From positions 1-64,000 of the forward strand of contig CAIYSR010000041.1 of assembly GCA_903928895.1 (NCBI GenBank): DNA of 64,000 nt. Reading direction: 5' to 3'. Within the stretch, counting starts at the first letter, position 1. Each line of letters starts with the position of its first letter. Both the position numbers and the translations under genes were made by a program. The stretch comes from an uncultured Rhodospirillales bacterium. Lineage in GTDB: Bacteria > Pseudomonadota > Alphaproteobacteria > Acetobacterales > Acetobacteraceae. A model generated the notes under the pieces. The model ran no database searches, was not told the DNA's origin, and saw nothing but the letters and a program-made list of their open reading frames with translations. Shown here in pieces: positions 1 through 9,070 of the stretch.

Positions 1-229
1 GCGGGCGGGGCGGGTGGCCGGACTGGACGCGGGCGGCGAGGCGCGCGATGCGCTGGCCGGCGCGGGCGATGCGGGTGCAGAGGAGCAGGATGAGGGGGGC
101 GAAACGCGGGTGCCGCATCAAGCCATGGCAGACATGGGCGGCGAGCGGGGTCAGGATCGCGATGAGCCGGAAGGCGAATTCCGGGGCGAAGGCGCGGGCC
201 GGGTCCTGGGTGGTGGGCGCCTTGGTCAT
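1..229 (-). CDS. Hypothetical protein, N-terminal part (runs off left edge)
   Basis: Only the first 76 codons are visible; no stop is reached before base 1. The ATG at 229 has AGGAAT about nine bases upstream, which supports this start. The product begins MTKAPTTQDPARAFAPEF, then has a moderately hydrophobic stretch and a segment with regularly spaced arginines (IARAGQRIARLAARV) that could form an amphipathic helix. I do not recognise the family. It could be a small regulator or membrane-associated protein; the missing C-terminus prevents a better call. Confidence 0.5.
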   Translation of the reverse strand, partial: MTKAPTTQDPARAFAPEFAFRLIAILTPLAAHVCHGLMRHPRFAPLILLLCTRIARAGQRIARLAARVQSGHPPRP

Positions 230-378
230 GATTTTATTCCTATGACGGGTGGGGGACCGGTTCAAGGGGTTTTTTCGGGGGGGGCGTCGTGGGGCAGGGC
301 CTTCTCGTCCACCCTGGGATGCTGGAACAGCCCTGGCCCCCAGGGCCCTACCGGGCCAGAGGCCACAGTTCTTCGGGA

Positions 379-2772
379 TCAGTAGACCACGATCATCACC
401 GCGCCGCCCGTGGAGGGGCCCCCGTTGCCGGCGGTGAAGCCGACGAGGGTGGGGGCACCGGCGCCGCCGGAGGCGCCGTAGCCCGCCGCCGCGCCGCCAT
501 TGCCGCCGTTGGCTGCGGTACAGGATGCGCCGGACGAACCGCCCTGGCCGTGCAGGCCGATGCCGCCATAGGTCGCCGCAGTGGCGTTCTGCGCGCCGGT
601 GGAGCACGACGCCGCGCCGGGCGTGCCGCGCCCGTCGCCGGGGCCGAGCAGATAGGTCGTCAGGGGATGGATGCCGGCGAGGGCAACCGGCGTGGTCGCA
701 AGGCCCGGCCCGGGGGCGCCGGGAGTGGGCATTTCGGGGAAGACGTTGCTCTGCCCAAGCGACGGCTGGGTACCGTTCGGCGAGCCCGCCCCGCCGCACC
801 CGGCGATGAACACGCCGGTCGAACAGGTCGCCGCCCCGGCCGATCCGTTGACGCCGCCGTTGCCGGTGGTGCCGGGCGAGGAGCCCGACGCATTCGATCC
901 CTGCGCCACCGCCGAGCCGCTGGAGCCGCCCGCGCTGGCGGCATTGGGCTGCCCGTTGCTGCCGGCTCCACCGCCGTTGGCACCGGAGAAGGATAGTCCG
1001 CCGAGGGTGAAGGAGGTCGCGGTGCCGGCGGTCGGAGTGCTGCCGGTGCTGTTCGCGGTCGTGCCGGAGGCGGTGCAGGACGTTCCGGCGGTGCCGACCG
1101 TCACCACCAGGGAGGTCGCGCCGTTGACCTGCGAGGCCAGCAGTTCCCCGGTAACGGTGGCGCCGGTGCCCCCGGTGCCGCCCGCCGAGGCGGCAGTGCC
1201 GGAGGGGACGACGATGCCGCAGCCGGACCCTCCGGCCGCGCCGACCATGCGATAGCGCAGCGCGGTCCAGCCCGACGGCAGCGTGACGGTCTGGCTGGAT
1301 GAGATCACCGCGGTGTACGGCGGTGAAGCGCTCACCGACCCGGTTCCTGCCGCCATGGTGTGCCACGCGCCGTCATTGAAGCTGTAGATCATCTGAAATG
1401 ACCCGCCAGCTGCAAGCGTTGCCGGCACCGTGCCCGACAGAATCGTCGCACCTGCCCCCGGCTGCACCGTGAGCGACGCGATGGGCTTGGTGGTCAGAAA
1501 CCACGCGATCTGCCCGTCCCCGGCGCTGGCCGGCAGTTTCAGCGCGAGGGTTGCGAGTGCGCCGGCGGGCACCAGCAACGCGCCGCATTTTCCGGTCGGA
1601 AGCTGATACGTGTCCCCGCTCGACGGGGCGTGATAGTCGTAGCAGTTGTCGCTATAGGTGCCGAAATGGCCGAGGTTGCCATCGAAGCGACCGGTTCCGC
1701 CGACATGCAACATCGCCTGCGGAACGCCGACAGACCCGCCGATGCTGATCCTGTCGAGTATCCGGTCGATGTTCAGCGCCGTCGAATTGTCCCAGTTCGC
1801 GAACGCAAGCTGCCCCGTCCTGGTCGCGTGCATCACCGGCCGCTGGGCGTAGGAGGGGTTGGAGAACACCACCCCGACGGCGGTTCCTGACGCGGTTGCC
1901 GGGGCCGACATCACGCCCGACGTGGTGCCGCCGCCTGAAACCAACGTGGTCCGGGCCTGGATACCGGACGTTGCCGGCGTCTGCGTCTGGCCGTAGCTGA
2001 TCCCATAGACGCCGCCGAACATCAAATTGCCGTTGGCGCCGATAGTCCCGGAACAGCCCGAAAATGAGGTCGATCCGGCGGTGAAGTTGCAGGCGACGAA
2101 CGTCCCGCCCGTCGCATCGACGCCACCGGTCTGCCACAGGAAGAATTCAGGCGGCGGCTCGAGCGGGTCGGATTGGCCGTCGAACGTGCTGACTTCGACG
2201 AACCCGACCGGTTGCGGGTTGTTGCCCCATCCCGTTGCGAAGTGCTCCCGGACCAGCTGTGCCGTCAGGGTGGTCGAACTGACCGTCTGCGCCGGGGACA
2301 CGGTATAGGTGCCGGCGCCTCCGGTTTTGCCGCTGATCTGCGCAACGACGAATGTGCCGCCCGACACGCCGGTGCCATAGACATACATGCCCGGCGTGAT
2401 CCGGATGCCCGACATCACCGAAGCGACGGTCATCGTCGTGCCCGAGATCGAGCCTGTCGTGATGGACAGAGGGTAGTAGGGATCGAAGCCCATGAAGGCG
2501 ATCGCGGATACGCCGCCCACGTTCGTGTTCTGGAACGTGATGACGTTCTGACCGCCGGCGTTGCGCTCGAAATTGAGCGTGCCGGTGGCGTTGTAGCAGG
2601 TGATGTCGGTGTTGTAGCTCGACGGACCCAGTGTGAGGATCGGGACCTTGCAGTCGCCGGTGGTGACGCTGCCGTTGACCTGCACCACCGTGGGCGGTGG
2701 TGAGAACGGCGATCCCTGCGCCAGCGTGAGGGCGGGCAGGAGGGCAAAGAGGAAGGCAACGATGCGAAGCAT
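379..2772 (-). CDS. Exported glycine-rich protein with phage-tail-like repeats
   Basis: 797 aa with a clear signal peptide (residues 1-19, LPALTLAQ). Residues about 100-175 are rich in Gly/Thr/Ser beta motifs (GTGVSGGTFVVAQISG, GAGTYTVSPAQTV) of the kind found in phage tail and virion proteins. The middle (about 320-480) includes a variable domain and a beta-rich segment. From about residue 500 the chain is a long Gly/Ser/Ala/Asn-rich tail with scattered cysteines, ending GGAVMIVVY, an ending I associate with glycine-rich phage tail tips. An exported, possibly disulfide-linked surface protein is inferred. A captured tail-fibre gene given a signal peptide is the main alternative. No other phage gene lies beside it. 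Confidence 0.6.
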   Translation of the reverse strand: MLRIVAFLFALLPALTLAQGSPFSPPPTVVQVNGSVTTGDCKVPILTLGPSSYNTDITCYNATGTLNFERNAGGQNVITFQNTNVGGVSAIAFMGFDPYYPLSITTGSISGTTMTVASVMSGIRITPGMYVYGTGVSGGTFVVAQISGKTGGAGTYTVSPAQTVSSTTLTAQLVREHFATGWGNNPQPVGFVEVSTFDGQSDPLEPPPEFFLWQTGGVDATGGTFVACNFTAGSTSFSGCSGTIGANGNLMFGGVYGISYGQTQTPATSGIQARTTLVSGGGTTSGVMSAPATASGTAVGVVFSNPSYAQRPVMHATRTGQLAFANWDNSTALNIDRILDRISIGGSVGVPQAMLHVGGTGRFDGNLGHFGTYSDNCYDYHAPSSGDTYQLPTGKCGALLVPAGALATLALKLPASAGDGQIAWFLTTKPIASLTVQPGAGATILSGTVPATLAAGGSFQMIYSFNDGAWHTMAAGTGSVSASPPYTAVISSSQTVTLPSGWTALRYRMVGAAGGSGCGIVVPSGTAASAGGTGGTGATVTGELLASQVNGATSLVVTVGTAGTSCTASGTTANSTGSTPTAGTATSFTLGGLSFSGANGGGAGSNGQPNAASAGGSSGSAVAQGSNASGSSPGTTGNGGVNGSAGAATCSTGVFIAGCGGAGSPNGTQPSLGQSNVFPEMPTPGAPGPGLATTPVALAGIHPLTTYLLGPGDGRGTPGAASCSTGAQNATAATYGGIGLHGQGGSSGASCTAANGGNGGAAAGYGASGGAGAPTLVGFTAGNGGPSTGGAVMIVVY

Positions 2773-2820
2773 GGATCAGCCTCCGGCCAGCGTGACGGCG
2801 ATCGATGACCCGCTCTCAGA

Positions 2821-3191
2821 GCTCGCCATACTGCACCGGCGTCGAGCGCCTGTCGCAGTCCGGTTGCACCATGCACATCGTGTCACACGACAGCGCATTG
2901 GAAGCGGGCGCGCTTCGCGCATGACAAGTTCTCTGCCCTCGAAGGTGACCACGACACCCAATGCGCCACCTGCCACATCGACCGCGATAGGAGCAACTAT
3001 ACCTGCTATGGTTGCCGCGCGCATCACGCCAACGGTGGTGCGCAGATCATACGCGCAAAGGCATCCGCGAGTTCCGGACTTGCGTTGCCCGTGAGCGCAG
3101 TTCGAAGGAAGGCTCGGAGCATGAACGCAGGACGGGAGAGGGACGCAGCGATGACGAGGATCAATCAGAACATGGAAGGCGGAAGCCCGGC
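2821..3191 (+). pseudogene. Decayed multihaem c-type cytochrome
   Basis: In the frame starting at 2821 the DNA encodes CTSCH (2872-2886), then HDKFSALEGDHDTQCATCH with a second haem motif (2962-2976), then CYGCR (3004-3018), where the haem-ligand His is Arg. Homology-like text then continues in another frame from 3045 (HTRKGIREFRTCVARERS), where an expected CxxCH reads CVARE. The combination of a frameshift, two destroyed haem motifs, no good start codon and a missing N-terminus indicates a pseudogene. The second frame is continuous with the downstream VIT gene. The family assignment (cytochrome c3-like) comes from recollection of the CxxCH spacing. Confidence 0.6.
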
Positions 3192-3893
3192 ATGATGCGC
3201 CCGTACCAGCATGACGAACGTCATGTCGTCTCCCGCATCGGCTGGCTGCGTGCCGCGGTGCTGGGGGCCAATGATGGGATTATTTCGACTTCCAGCCTGA
3301 TCCTCGGGGTCGCGGCGGCGGCGGGGGCGCAATCGGAGGTTCTGGTCGCCGGTGCTGCGGGCATTGTCGCCGGGGCGATGGCGATGGCGGCCGGCGAGTA
3401 TGTGTCGGTCAGTTCGCAGGCCGATACCGAGCAGGCCGATCTGGCGCGAGAGCGGGCCGAGCTGGCTGGCAACCCGGTTCATGAGCACGCGGAACTCAGC
3501 GCGATCTACGTGCAACGGGGGGTCGATCCGGACCTGGCCCGGCAGGTTGCCGAGCAGTTGATGGCCAGGGATGCGCTCGGTGCCCATGCGCGGGACGAGC
3601 TCGGCATCTCCGAAATCACCGCCGCGCGGCCCATCCAGGCCGCCCTGACGTCGGCGGCGACTTTTTCGGTGGGGGCGGGGTTGCCGCTGCTGGTGGCGAT
3701 CGTGGCGCCGCCGAGCATGCTGACCGTCGTGCTCCCCGTGGCATCGCTGGGATTTCTTGCTGTTCTCGGCGCGGTCGGTGCGAAAGCCGGCGGCGCGGCG
3801 ATGTGGCGGGCGACGGCGCGGGTGACGTTCTGGGGGGCGGCGGCGATGGCATTGACGGCCGGGATTGGAGCGCTGGTTGGGCATGCTGTCTGA
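3192..3893 (+). CDS. VIT1/CCC1-family Fe2+/Mn2+ transporter
   Basis: 233 aa, the usual length for bacterial VIT proteins. The N-terminus has the family hallmark WLRAAVLGANDGIISTSS forming the start of the first membrane helix, followed by GEYVSVSSQADTE at the end of helix 2 and an acidic/polar cytoplasmic domain (about 80-150) with the metal-binding Glu-rich helices. Three further hydrophobic helices fill residues 150-233. Expected role: export of Fe2+ or Mn2+ from the cytoplasm across the inner membrane. The frame is open upstream to 3012, but that part matches the decayed cytochrome, so ATG 3192 (GGAAG upstream) is chosen. Confidence 0.85.
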   Translation: MMRPYQHDERHVVSRIGWLRAAVLGANDGIISTSSLILGVAAAAGAQSEVLVAGAAGIVAGAMAMAAGEYVSVSSQADTEQADLARERAELAGNPVHEHAELSAIYVQRGVDPDLARQVAEQLMARDALGAHARDELGISEITAARPIQAALTSAATFSVGAGLPLLVAIVAPPSMLTVVLPVASLGFLAVLGAVGAKAGGAAMWRATARVTFWGAAAMALTAGIGALVGHAV

Positions 3894-3965
3894 TCGGCGA
3901 GGCTGCGCGTCGCGCCAGCGTTTGGCGGCGACGGCGCTGGGTTTGCGGGACGCCTCCTGCGACGG

Positions 3966-4012
3966 ATGAAAGTTTTTTGCTTCTTTTTTTCAAAAAAGAA
4001 GGCCTTCCTCGC
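3966..4012. repeat. Dispersed palindromic repeat, copy 1
   Basis: AAAGTTTTTTGCTTC followed by TTTTTTTCAAAAAAGAAGG forms an AT-rich perfect hairpin (CTTCTTTTTT / AAAAAAGAAG), very unlike the surrounding high-GC DNA. Two more copies lie at 13005-13125. It sits between the + strand VIT gene and the - strand solute-binding protein gene, so it could act as a bidirectional terminator. Confidence 0.7.
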
Positions 4013-4160
4013 TGATTTTCTTTGTCTGCCAGAAAACTTCAGTCCCCTTCAATCGTCGCGTCGTGGCGTTTCCACAGCGGCGCTGGCGCGACGTTTGGTG
4101 CGGTTGCCCTGGATCGCCGCGCTGCGCTCGCGATGACGGGGGGAGCTGTTGTTTTCGGGG

Positions 4161-5666
4161 TCAGTCCATGGTGAGGCCCTGGACGCGGATGAGGCCGTCG
4201 GGGATGGGGGTGAAGCCTTTGAGGGTGGCGGAGTGGGCGAAGAGCCAGGTGACGTTGTAGAGGAAGAGCATGGGGCGGTCTTCGGCGAGGATGCTGGCGA
4301 TCTGGTGGTAGATGGCGGCGCGTTTGGCTTGGTTGGTTTCGGCGCGGCCGGCTTCGAGGGCTTTGTTGAAGTCGGGGCCGCAGTATTTGCCCCAGTTCTG
4401 GAAGCTGTCGCAGGCGAGGTAAACGGAGAGGTTGGCGTCGGGGTCGGCGCGGCCGGACCAGTTGTTGAGGTGGGCGGTGTAGTCGCCGCGGTTCATGGCT
4501 TCGATGTTGGCATTGGATTCGCCGACGGCGACTTTGACGGTGATGCCGGCTTCGGCGGCCATGGACTGGATGACTTCGGCGACCTGCTGGTCGCGCGGCG
4601 CGTTCTGGACCTTGATTTCGATTGTGGGGTGTTCGATGCCGGTTTCCTTGAGCAGGGCGCGGGCGCGGGGGAGGTCGCGCGGGGGGAGGGGGAGGGCGGT
4701 GTTGTGGTAGGGGCTGGCGGGGGCTTCGGTCTGGTTGTTCGGCGTGAAGAGGCCTTCCATGGCGACCTGGTTGATGATGTTGCGGTCGATGGCGGCTTCG
4801 AGGGCGGCGCGGAGGCGTTTGTCGCGGGCGAAGGGGGAGGTGGCGCCGGCGCCGTTGGCGATGTTGATGTTCAGCGCGGCGTAGCCGAGGCCGGTGATGG
4901 TGGCGAGTTTGAGTTTGGGGTCGGCTTTGACTTTGGCGGCGTCGGGGGGGGAGAGGTCCTGGAGGATGTCGAGTTGCCCGCCCTGGAGGTTGGTGAGGCG
5001 GATGGTGGCGTTGGGGGTGGGGCGGATGATGACGCGATCGAAGTGGAGTGCTGCCTGGTCGCGGTAGCCGGCGTAGCGATCGAGGGTGATGTGGTCCTGG
5101 GCGACGCGTTCGGTGAATTTGTAGGGGCCGGAACAGACGGGGGCGGTGAAGAAGTCCTTGCCGAGGCGTTCGACGGCTTTGGGGGAGACCATCATGCCGG
5201 AACGGTCGGAGAGGACGGCGAGGAGGGGGGCGTAGGGAAGGGCGAGGCGGATGCGGATGGTGGTGGGGTCGATGACATCGACGCCGGCGATGGGTTTGAG
5301 TTCGCCTTTGCGGACGCTGTCGGGCGCGGTGCGGAAGCGTTCGAGGTTCCAGGCGACGGAGTCGGCGGTCATTTTCTCGCCGTCGTGGAAGGTGACGTCG
5401 GGGCGCAGCGTGATGGTGAGGGCGCGGCCGTCGTCGGACCATTCCCATTTGGTGGCGAGTTGGGGGGTGAAGGTGAGATCGGGCTTGAGGTCCCAGAGTT
5501 TGTCGCAGAGGGCGGTGAAGACGAAGCGGCCGCCGAAGGTGCCGCCGAGGGCGGGGTCGAGGCGGTCGGGGTCTTCCTGGGTGCCGATGCGCAGGGTGCC
5601 GGCGGCGAGGGCGGGGAGGGGCAGGAGGAGGGTGGCGGCGAGGAGGGTGGCGGCGAGGCGGCGCAT
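4161..5666 (-). CDS. ABC transporter solute-binding protein, family 5 (peptide/nickel type)
   Basis: 501 aa with a Sec signal peptide (residues 1-22, ending ALAAG). The mature protein starts TLRIGTQEDPDRLDPALGG, the classic family-5 opening, and retains the conserved TITLRPDVTFHDGEKMTADSV-like block and the PDANLSVYLACDS lobe near the C-terminus. It should bind a peptide-like or other small solute in the periplasm and deliver it to an ABC permease. No permease or ATPase genes adjoin it, so it may be an orphan using a transporter encoded elsewhere. The peptide importer at 53-58 kb is a candidate, but no evidence links them. Confidence 0.85.
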   Translation of the reverse strand: MRRLAATLLAATLLLPLPALAAGTLRIGTQEDPDRLDPALGGTFGGRFVFTALCDKLWDLKPDLTFTPQLATKWEWSDDGRALTITLRPDVTFHDGEKMTADSVAWNLERFRTAPDSVRKGELKPIAGVDVIDPTTIRIRLALPYAPLLAVLSDRSGMMVSPKAVERLGKDFFTAPVCSGPYKFTERVAQDHITLDRYAGYRDQAALHFDRVIIRPTPNATIRLTNLQGGQLDILQDLSPPDAAKVKADPKLKLATITGLGYAALNINIANGAGATSPFARDKRLRAALEAAIDRNIINQVAMEGLFTPNNQTEAPASPYHNTALPLPPRDLPRARALLKETGIEHPTIEIKVQNAPRDQQVAEVIQSMAAEAGITVKVAVGESNANIEAMNRGDYTAHLNNWSGRADPDANLSVYLACDSFQNWGKYCGPDFNKALEAGRAETNQAKRAAIYHQIASILAEDRPMLFLYNVTWLFAHSATLKGFTPIPDGLIRVQGLTMD

Positions 5667-5779
5667 GGATGGTCCCCTGTGGCGTTTGGGGGACGGTATG
5701 CCGGGTTTGGCGGGATGCCAATGGATGTAACGGATCGGGCGTGCCGGGGGTCATCTTGGGGTAGGCAGAGGAGGCGGCG

Positions 5780-6454
5780 ATGCGGGCGGTGGTGATGGCA
5801 GTGGCGTTGATGGTGATGCCGATGGTGGCCGGGGCGGAGCGGCCGGTGGTGGTGGAGTTGTTCACATCGCAGGGGTGTTCGTCGTGTCCGCCGGCGGATC
5901 GGCTGTTGCGGGGGCTGGCGGGGCGGGAGGATGTGTTGGCGCTGGCGTTCCACGTGACGTACTGGAACGGGCTGGGGTGGGTGGACCCTTATGCGTTCGA
6001 GGGGGCGACGACGCGGCAGAAGCGTTATGCCGGGCTGTCCGGGATCGGGGGGATCTACACGCCGCAGGCGGTGGTGGATGGGGCGGTGGATGTGGTGGGG
6101 TCGGACGGGCCTGGGTTGCGGCGGGCGATTGCGGCGGGGGGGCGGACGGAGGTCGCGGTTTCGGCGGTGCGCGCGGGGGATGCGGTGAGGGTGGCGTTGG
6201 GGGCGGGGCGCGGGGCGGGGCAGGTGGTGCTGGTGGGATATGACCGGGAGCATGTCACCAAGGTGGCGCGGGGGGAGAATGCCGGGGCGACGCTGGTGGA
6301 GGCCAATATCGTGCGGGAGGTGGCGGTGATCGGGGCATGGGACGGGACCGCGGTGGCGGTGCAGGGCGTCGCGCCGGCGGGGGAGGCGCTGGCGGTGCTG
6401 GTGCAGGCGGGCGATGGTCGGATTATCGGCGCGGCACGGGTGTCGCCGGAATAG
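5780..6454 (+). CDS. DUF1223 thioredoxin-fold exported protein
   Basis: 224 aa with an N-terminal signal peptide (residues 1-19). The mature part opens VVELFTSQGCSSCPPADRLL with a CxxC pair at C33/C36, the signature of DUF1223, followed by VTYWNGLGWVDPY and GIYTPQAVVDG, also family hallmarks. The fold is thioredoxin-like and the protein probably acts in the periplasm; its substrate is unknown. GAGGAGGCG upstream provides a ribosome site for ATG 5780. It is followed at once by the haloacid dehalogenase gene, so the two are likely co-transcribed. Confidence 0.85.
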   Translation: MRAVVMAVALMVMPMVAGAERPVVVELFTSQGCSSCPPADRLLRGLAGREDVLALAFHVTYWNGLGWVDPYAFEGATTRQKRYAGLSGIGGIYTPQAVVDGAVDVVGSDGPGLRRAIAAGGRTEVAVSAVRAGDAVRVALGAGRGAGQVVLVGYDREHVTKVARGENAGATLVEANIVREVAVIGAWDGTAVAVQGVAPAGEALAVLVQAGDGRIIGAARVSPE

Positions 6455-6463
6455 GAGGGTGTG

Positions 6464-7150
6464 ATGGACCGGCGGTTCGAGGGTGTGCGGGCGTGCGTGT
6501 TTGATGCGTACGGGACGCTGTTCGATTTTGGCTCGGCGGCGGCGGGGTGCCGGGATGTGCTGGGGGATCGGGTGGGGCCGCTGACGGCGCTGTGGCGGGA
6601 GAAGCAGATCGCCTATTCGTGGCTGCGCACGATGCAGGGGCGCTACGCCGATTTCGGCCAGGTGACGGCGGATGCGCTGGACTATGCGCTGGCGGCATTG
6701 GGCATCGAGGTGCCGGGGCTGCGGCGGCGGTTGCTGGGGCTGTACGACCGGCTCGAGCCGTTCCCGGAGGTGCCGGGCGTGCTGGCGGCGTTGGCGGGGG
6801 CGGGGTATCGGCTGGCGATCCTGTCGAACGGGTCGCCTTCGATGCTGGCGCCGCTGGTGGACCGGCCGGGGGTGCGGGAGTTCATGGGCGAGGTGATTTC
6901 GGTGGACGAGGTGGGGGCGTTCAAGACGTCGCCGCTGGCCTATGGGCGGGCGGTCGAGCGGCTCGGGGTGGCGGCGGCGGAGATCTGCTTTTTCTCGTCC
7001 AACGGTTGGGATGCCTGGGCGGCGTCGGATTTCGGGTTCCGGGTGATGTGGTGCAATCGGGCCGGCGCGCCGCGGGAGGTGCTGCCCGGGTCGCCGGACG
7101 TCGAGATTGCGGAGCTGGGGGCGGCGGTGCCGCTGCTCAGCGGCCGATAA
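6464..7150 (+). CDS. Haloacid dehalogenase type II (HAD superfamily)
   Basis: 228 aa. Motif I is VFDAYGTLFD with nucleophile D14; motif II is ILSNGSP; the Lys of motif III lies in AFKTSPLAYG; and FFSSNGWDAWAASDFGF matches the (S)-2-haloacid dehalogenase subgroup. Expected activity: hydrolytic dehalogenation of short 2-haloacids, though many such proteins are phosphatases. AGGAGGG lies directly before a GTG (6461); the spacing fits ATG 6464 better. The 3' end overlaps the convergent transporter gene by 14 bases. Confidence 0.85.
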   Translation: MDRRFEGVRACVFDAYGTLFDFGSAAAGCRDVLGDRVGPLTALWREKQIAYSWLRTMQGRYADFGQVTADALDYALAALGIEVPGLRRRLLGLYDRLEPFPEVPGVLAALAGAGYRLAILSNGSPSMLAPLVDRPGVREFMGEVISVDEVGAFKTSPLAYGRAVERLGVAAAEICFFSSNGWDAWAASDFGFRVMWCNRAGAPREVLPGSPDVEIAELGAAVPLLSGR

Positions 7151-8045
7151 GGACGAGGACGACGCCGGAGACGATGAGCAGGAGGCCGGCGATGTCGCCC
7201 AGCTTCATGCGTTCCTTGAGATAGAAGCGGCTGAACAGCAGGGTGAAGATCATTTCGACCTGGCCGACGGAGCGGACCAGGGCGACCGGGGCCATGGCGA
7301 AGGCACTGAACCAGCAGGCGCTGCCCATCGCCGAGAGGGTCCCGACCCAGGCGGAATGGCGCCAGGTGGTGAAGGCTTTTTTCAACTGGTCGGGCTCGCG
7401 GGCGGCGAGAAAGCTGCCTTGCATCAGGGTTTGAAGGATATTGGTGACGACCAGGGTGAGCAGGGCCTGGTGGATGACGTCGGGGCCGCCGAGGGAGAGG
7501 TTGGCGGATTTGATGAAGATGGTGGTGAAGGCGAAGATCAGGCCGGAGCCGAGGCCGCACAGCGCGGCGGGCTGGAGGGTGGCCGCAACCAGTTCGCGTC
7601 GCGACAGGCCGATGCCGGCGAGCGAGAGCACCAGCACGCCGATCACGCCGAGGCCGATGCCGATCCCCGCCAGGGGCGAGATCGCCTCGCCCAGGATGAT
7701 CCAGGCCGCGATCGCCCCTTGGAGCGCCTCGGTCTTGGCGTAGGCGGTGCCGACGGCGAAGCTGCGGAAGCCGAAGGCCATGATCAGCAGCGAGGTGCCG
7801 AAGATCTGCAACAGGCCGCCCAGCGCGCACCACAGGAAGAACATCGGGCCGGGGACCGGGAGAACATGCCCGCTGGCCCAGGTATAGAGTCCGAGCATGG
7901 CGAGGCCGGTGGGCAGGGCATAGAGGTAGCGCACGAACCCGGCGGCGTTGACCGACAGCACCCCGCGCAGTTTCTGCTGCAGGGCGGTGCGCCAGGTCTG
8001 GAACAGCGCGGCGGCGGCGGTGATGGGAATCCAGAGTTCGAACAT
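7137..8045 (-). CDS. DMT/EamA-family membrane transporter
   Basis: 302 aa, about ten hydrophobic segments in two halves typical of the drug/metabolite transporter superfamily. MFELWIPITAAAALFQTWRTALQ begins helix 1; the second half contains GTLSAMGSACWFSAFAMAPVALVRSVGQVEMIF, a recognisable EamA repeat, and the protein ends IVSGVVLVLIGR. Probable inner-membrane exporter of a small metabolite; the substrate cannot be read from sequence. It stands alone and converges with the dehalogenase gene. Confidence 0.8.
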   Translation of the reverse strand: MFELWIPITAAAALFQTWRTALQQKLRGVLSVNAAGFVRYLYALPTGLAMLGLYTWASGHVLPVPGPMFFLWCALGGLLQIFGTSLLIMAFGFRSFAVGTAYAKTEALQGAIAAWIILGEAISPLAGIGIGLGVIGVLVLSLAGIGLSRRELVAATLQPAALCGLGSGLIFAFTTIFIKSANLSLGGPDVIHQALLTLVVTNILQTLMQGSFLAAREPDQLKKAFTTWRHSAWVGTLSAMGSACWFSAFAMAPVALVRSVGQVEMIFTLLFSRFYLKERMKLGDIAGLLLIVSGVVLVLIGR

Positions 8046-8139
8046 GCGGGCCCGTGTGATCCTGTGCTGCCCGCGAGTTCAGCATGTTCGGCGCCGCCGG
8101 GCAGCCCCCGGCGCGGCATTTGTGGGTTGTCCGGGACCC

Positions 8140-8412
8140 TCAGAGCGCCGGTTCGGTGGACTGGAGGCGGCGGGCGGTCTCGGCGAGGGTTTCGGCCTGG
8201 TTGTCCAGGGTGGCCACGCGGGCGCGGTAGCCGTGCAGCGAGGCGCCAAGGCTGGTCATGCTGCGGCGCAGGTCGGCGATGGCGGTCTGCCAGTCGGCCA
8301 CCGCGGCGCGCTGCTGGCGCACGGCGGCATCGAGCGCGGCAAGGGCACGGCGCAGACGATGTTCGGGGTTTTCAAAGTCCGGGGTGGGGAAGGGGATGAT
8401 CTCGGCGGACAT
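8140..8412 (-). CDS. Small hypothetical coiled-coil protein
   Basis: 90 aa from ATG 8412, which has GAGG seven bases upstream; an in-frame ATG at 8424 has no such site. The product begins MSAEIIPFPTPDFENPEHRL and then forms long Ala/Arg-rich helices with heptad-like spacing (LRRALAALDAAVRQQRAAVADWQ) and ends LQSTEPAL. It looks like a cytoplasmic coiled-coil protein. The opening IIPFP is common in small alphaproteobacterial proteins of unknown function. Confidence 0.6.
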   Translation of the reverse strand: MSAEIIPFPTPDFENPEHRLRRALAALDAAVRQQRAAVADWQTAIADLRRSMTSLGASLHGYRARVATLDNQAETLAETARRLQSTEPAL

Positions 8413-8476
8413 GGCGGGCCTCATCGGGGGAGGACCTTATCCAATCATGAACGAATGGTTAAATCCAGAGAAAAGT

Positions 8477-8962
8477 TTAAAATATGAGGCGTAGTCCCAA
8501 TATTCGTACAATCGTAGTCAGGCCGAGACAGAGCAGTGCCCCCACGCTGAGCGCCCAGCGCAGCACCATGTAGCCGCGCGGCAGGCCGCCGCGGCGGGCG
8601 ATGCCCTGTTCGACGTAGAGCGTCCCGATGAAACCCCCGAGCAGCAGGAGCAGCGCCGCGGTCGCGCCGAGGGCGGCGTGCAGCAGCAGCGCGCTCCAGC
8701 CGATCAGCGCCGGCACCACGCCGCCAGCCAGGCGCTTGGCCGCCATCAGCTTCTGGCCCGGCACCGCGGGGTTGAGGAGCAGGGCGAACCCCCAGTGCAC
8801 GGCGCCGACGAACCCCAGGATCACCGCGCCATAGGCGATCAGCGCGGAGAGGTAGGCGGCGGCCTTGTCACCCTGCAACAGCAGCGCGCCACCGGCGCAG
8901 CCGAGGAACGGGAGCAGGCCGGCAAGGCCGAGGAGCAGGGCGGTCGGGGGCAAAGGCGGCAT
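8477..8962 (-). CDS. DUF3429 membrane protein
   Basis: 161 aa with five predicted membrane segments. The core GAVILGFVGAVHWGFALL is the DUF3429 signature, followed by a VPALIGWSALLL helix and a hydrophobic C-terminus (VGALLCLGLTTIVRILGLRLIF). The inner-membrane function is unknown; family members are often annotated as homologues of human TMEM69. Start 8962 was chosen over 8983 because AGG lies eight bases before it, but the evidence is weak. Divergent from the CBS-domain gene. Confidence 0.7.
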   Translation of the reverse strand: MPPLPPTALLLGLAGLLPFLGCAGGALLLQGDKAAAYLSALIAYGAVILGFVGAVHWGFALLLNPAVPGQKLMAAKRLAGGVVPALIGWSALLLHAALGATAALLLLLGGFIGTLYVEQGIARRGGLPRGYMVLRWALSVGALLCLGLTTIVRILGLRLIF

Positions 8963-9070
8963 GCGGCCTGCATACCGCAACATCACGGGGCGCGCTATTT
9001 CCAGTGGCGCCGCTATGATGGGGTTCGCCCTGGACCGATGGGCCAACCACATCGATTGGAACGTGCCGTC

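Noticed and set aside
4039-5865. Long Pro/Arg/His-rich frame overlapping the solute-binding protein on the same strand
   Set aside because: Out-of-frame shadow of the solute-binding protein; no recognisable fold.
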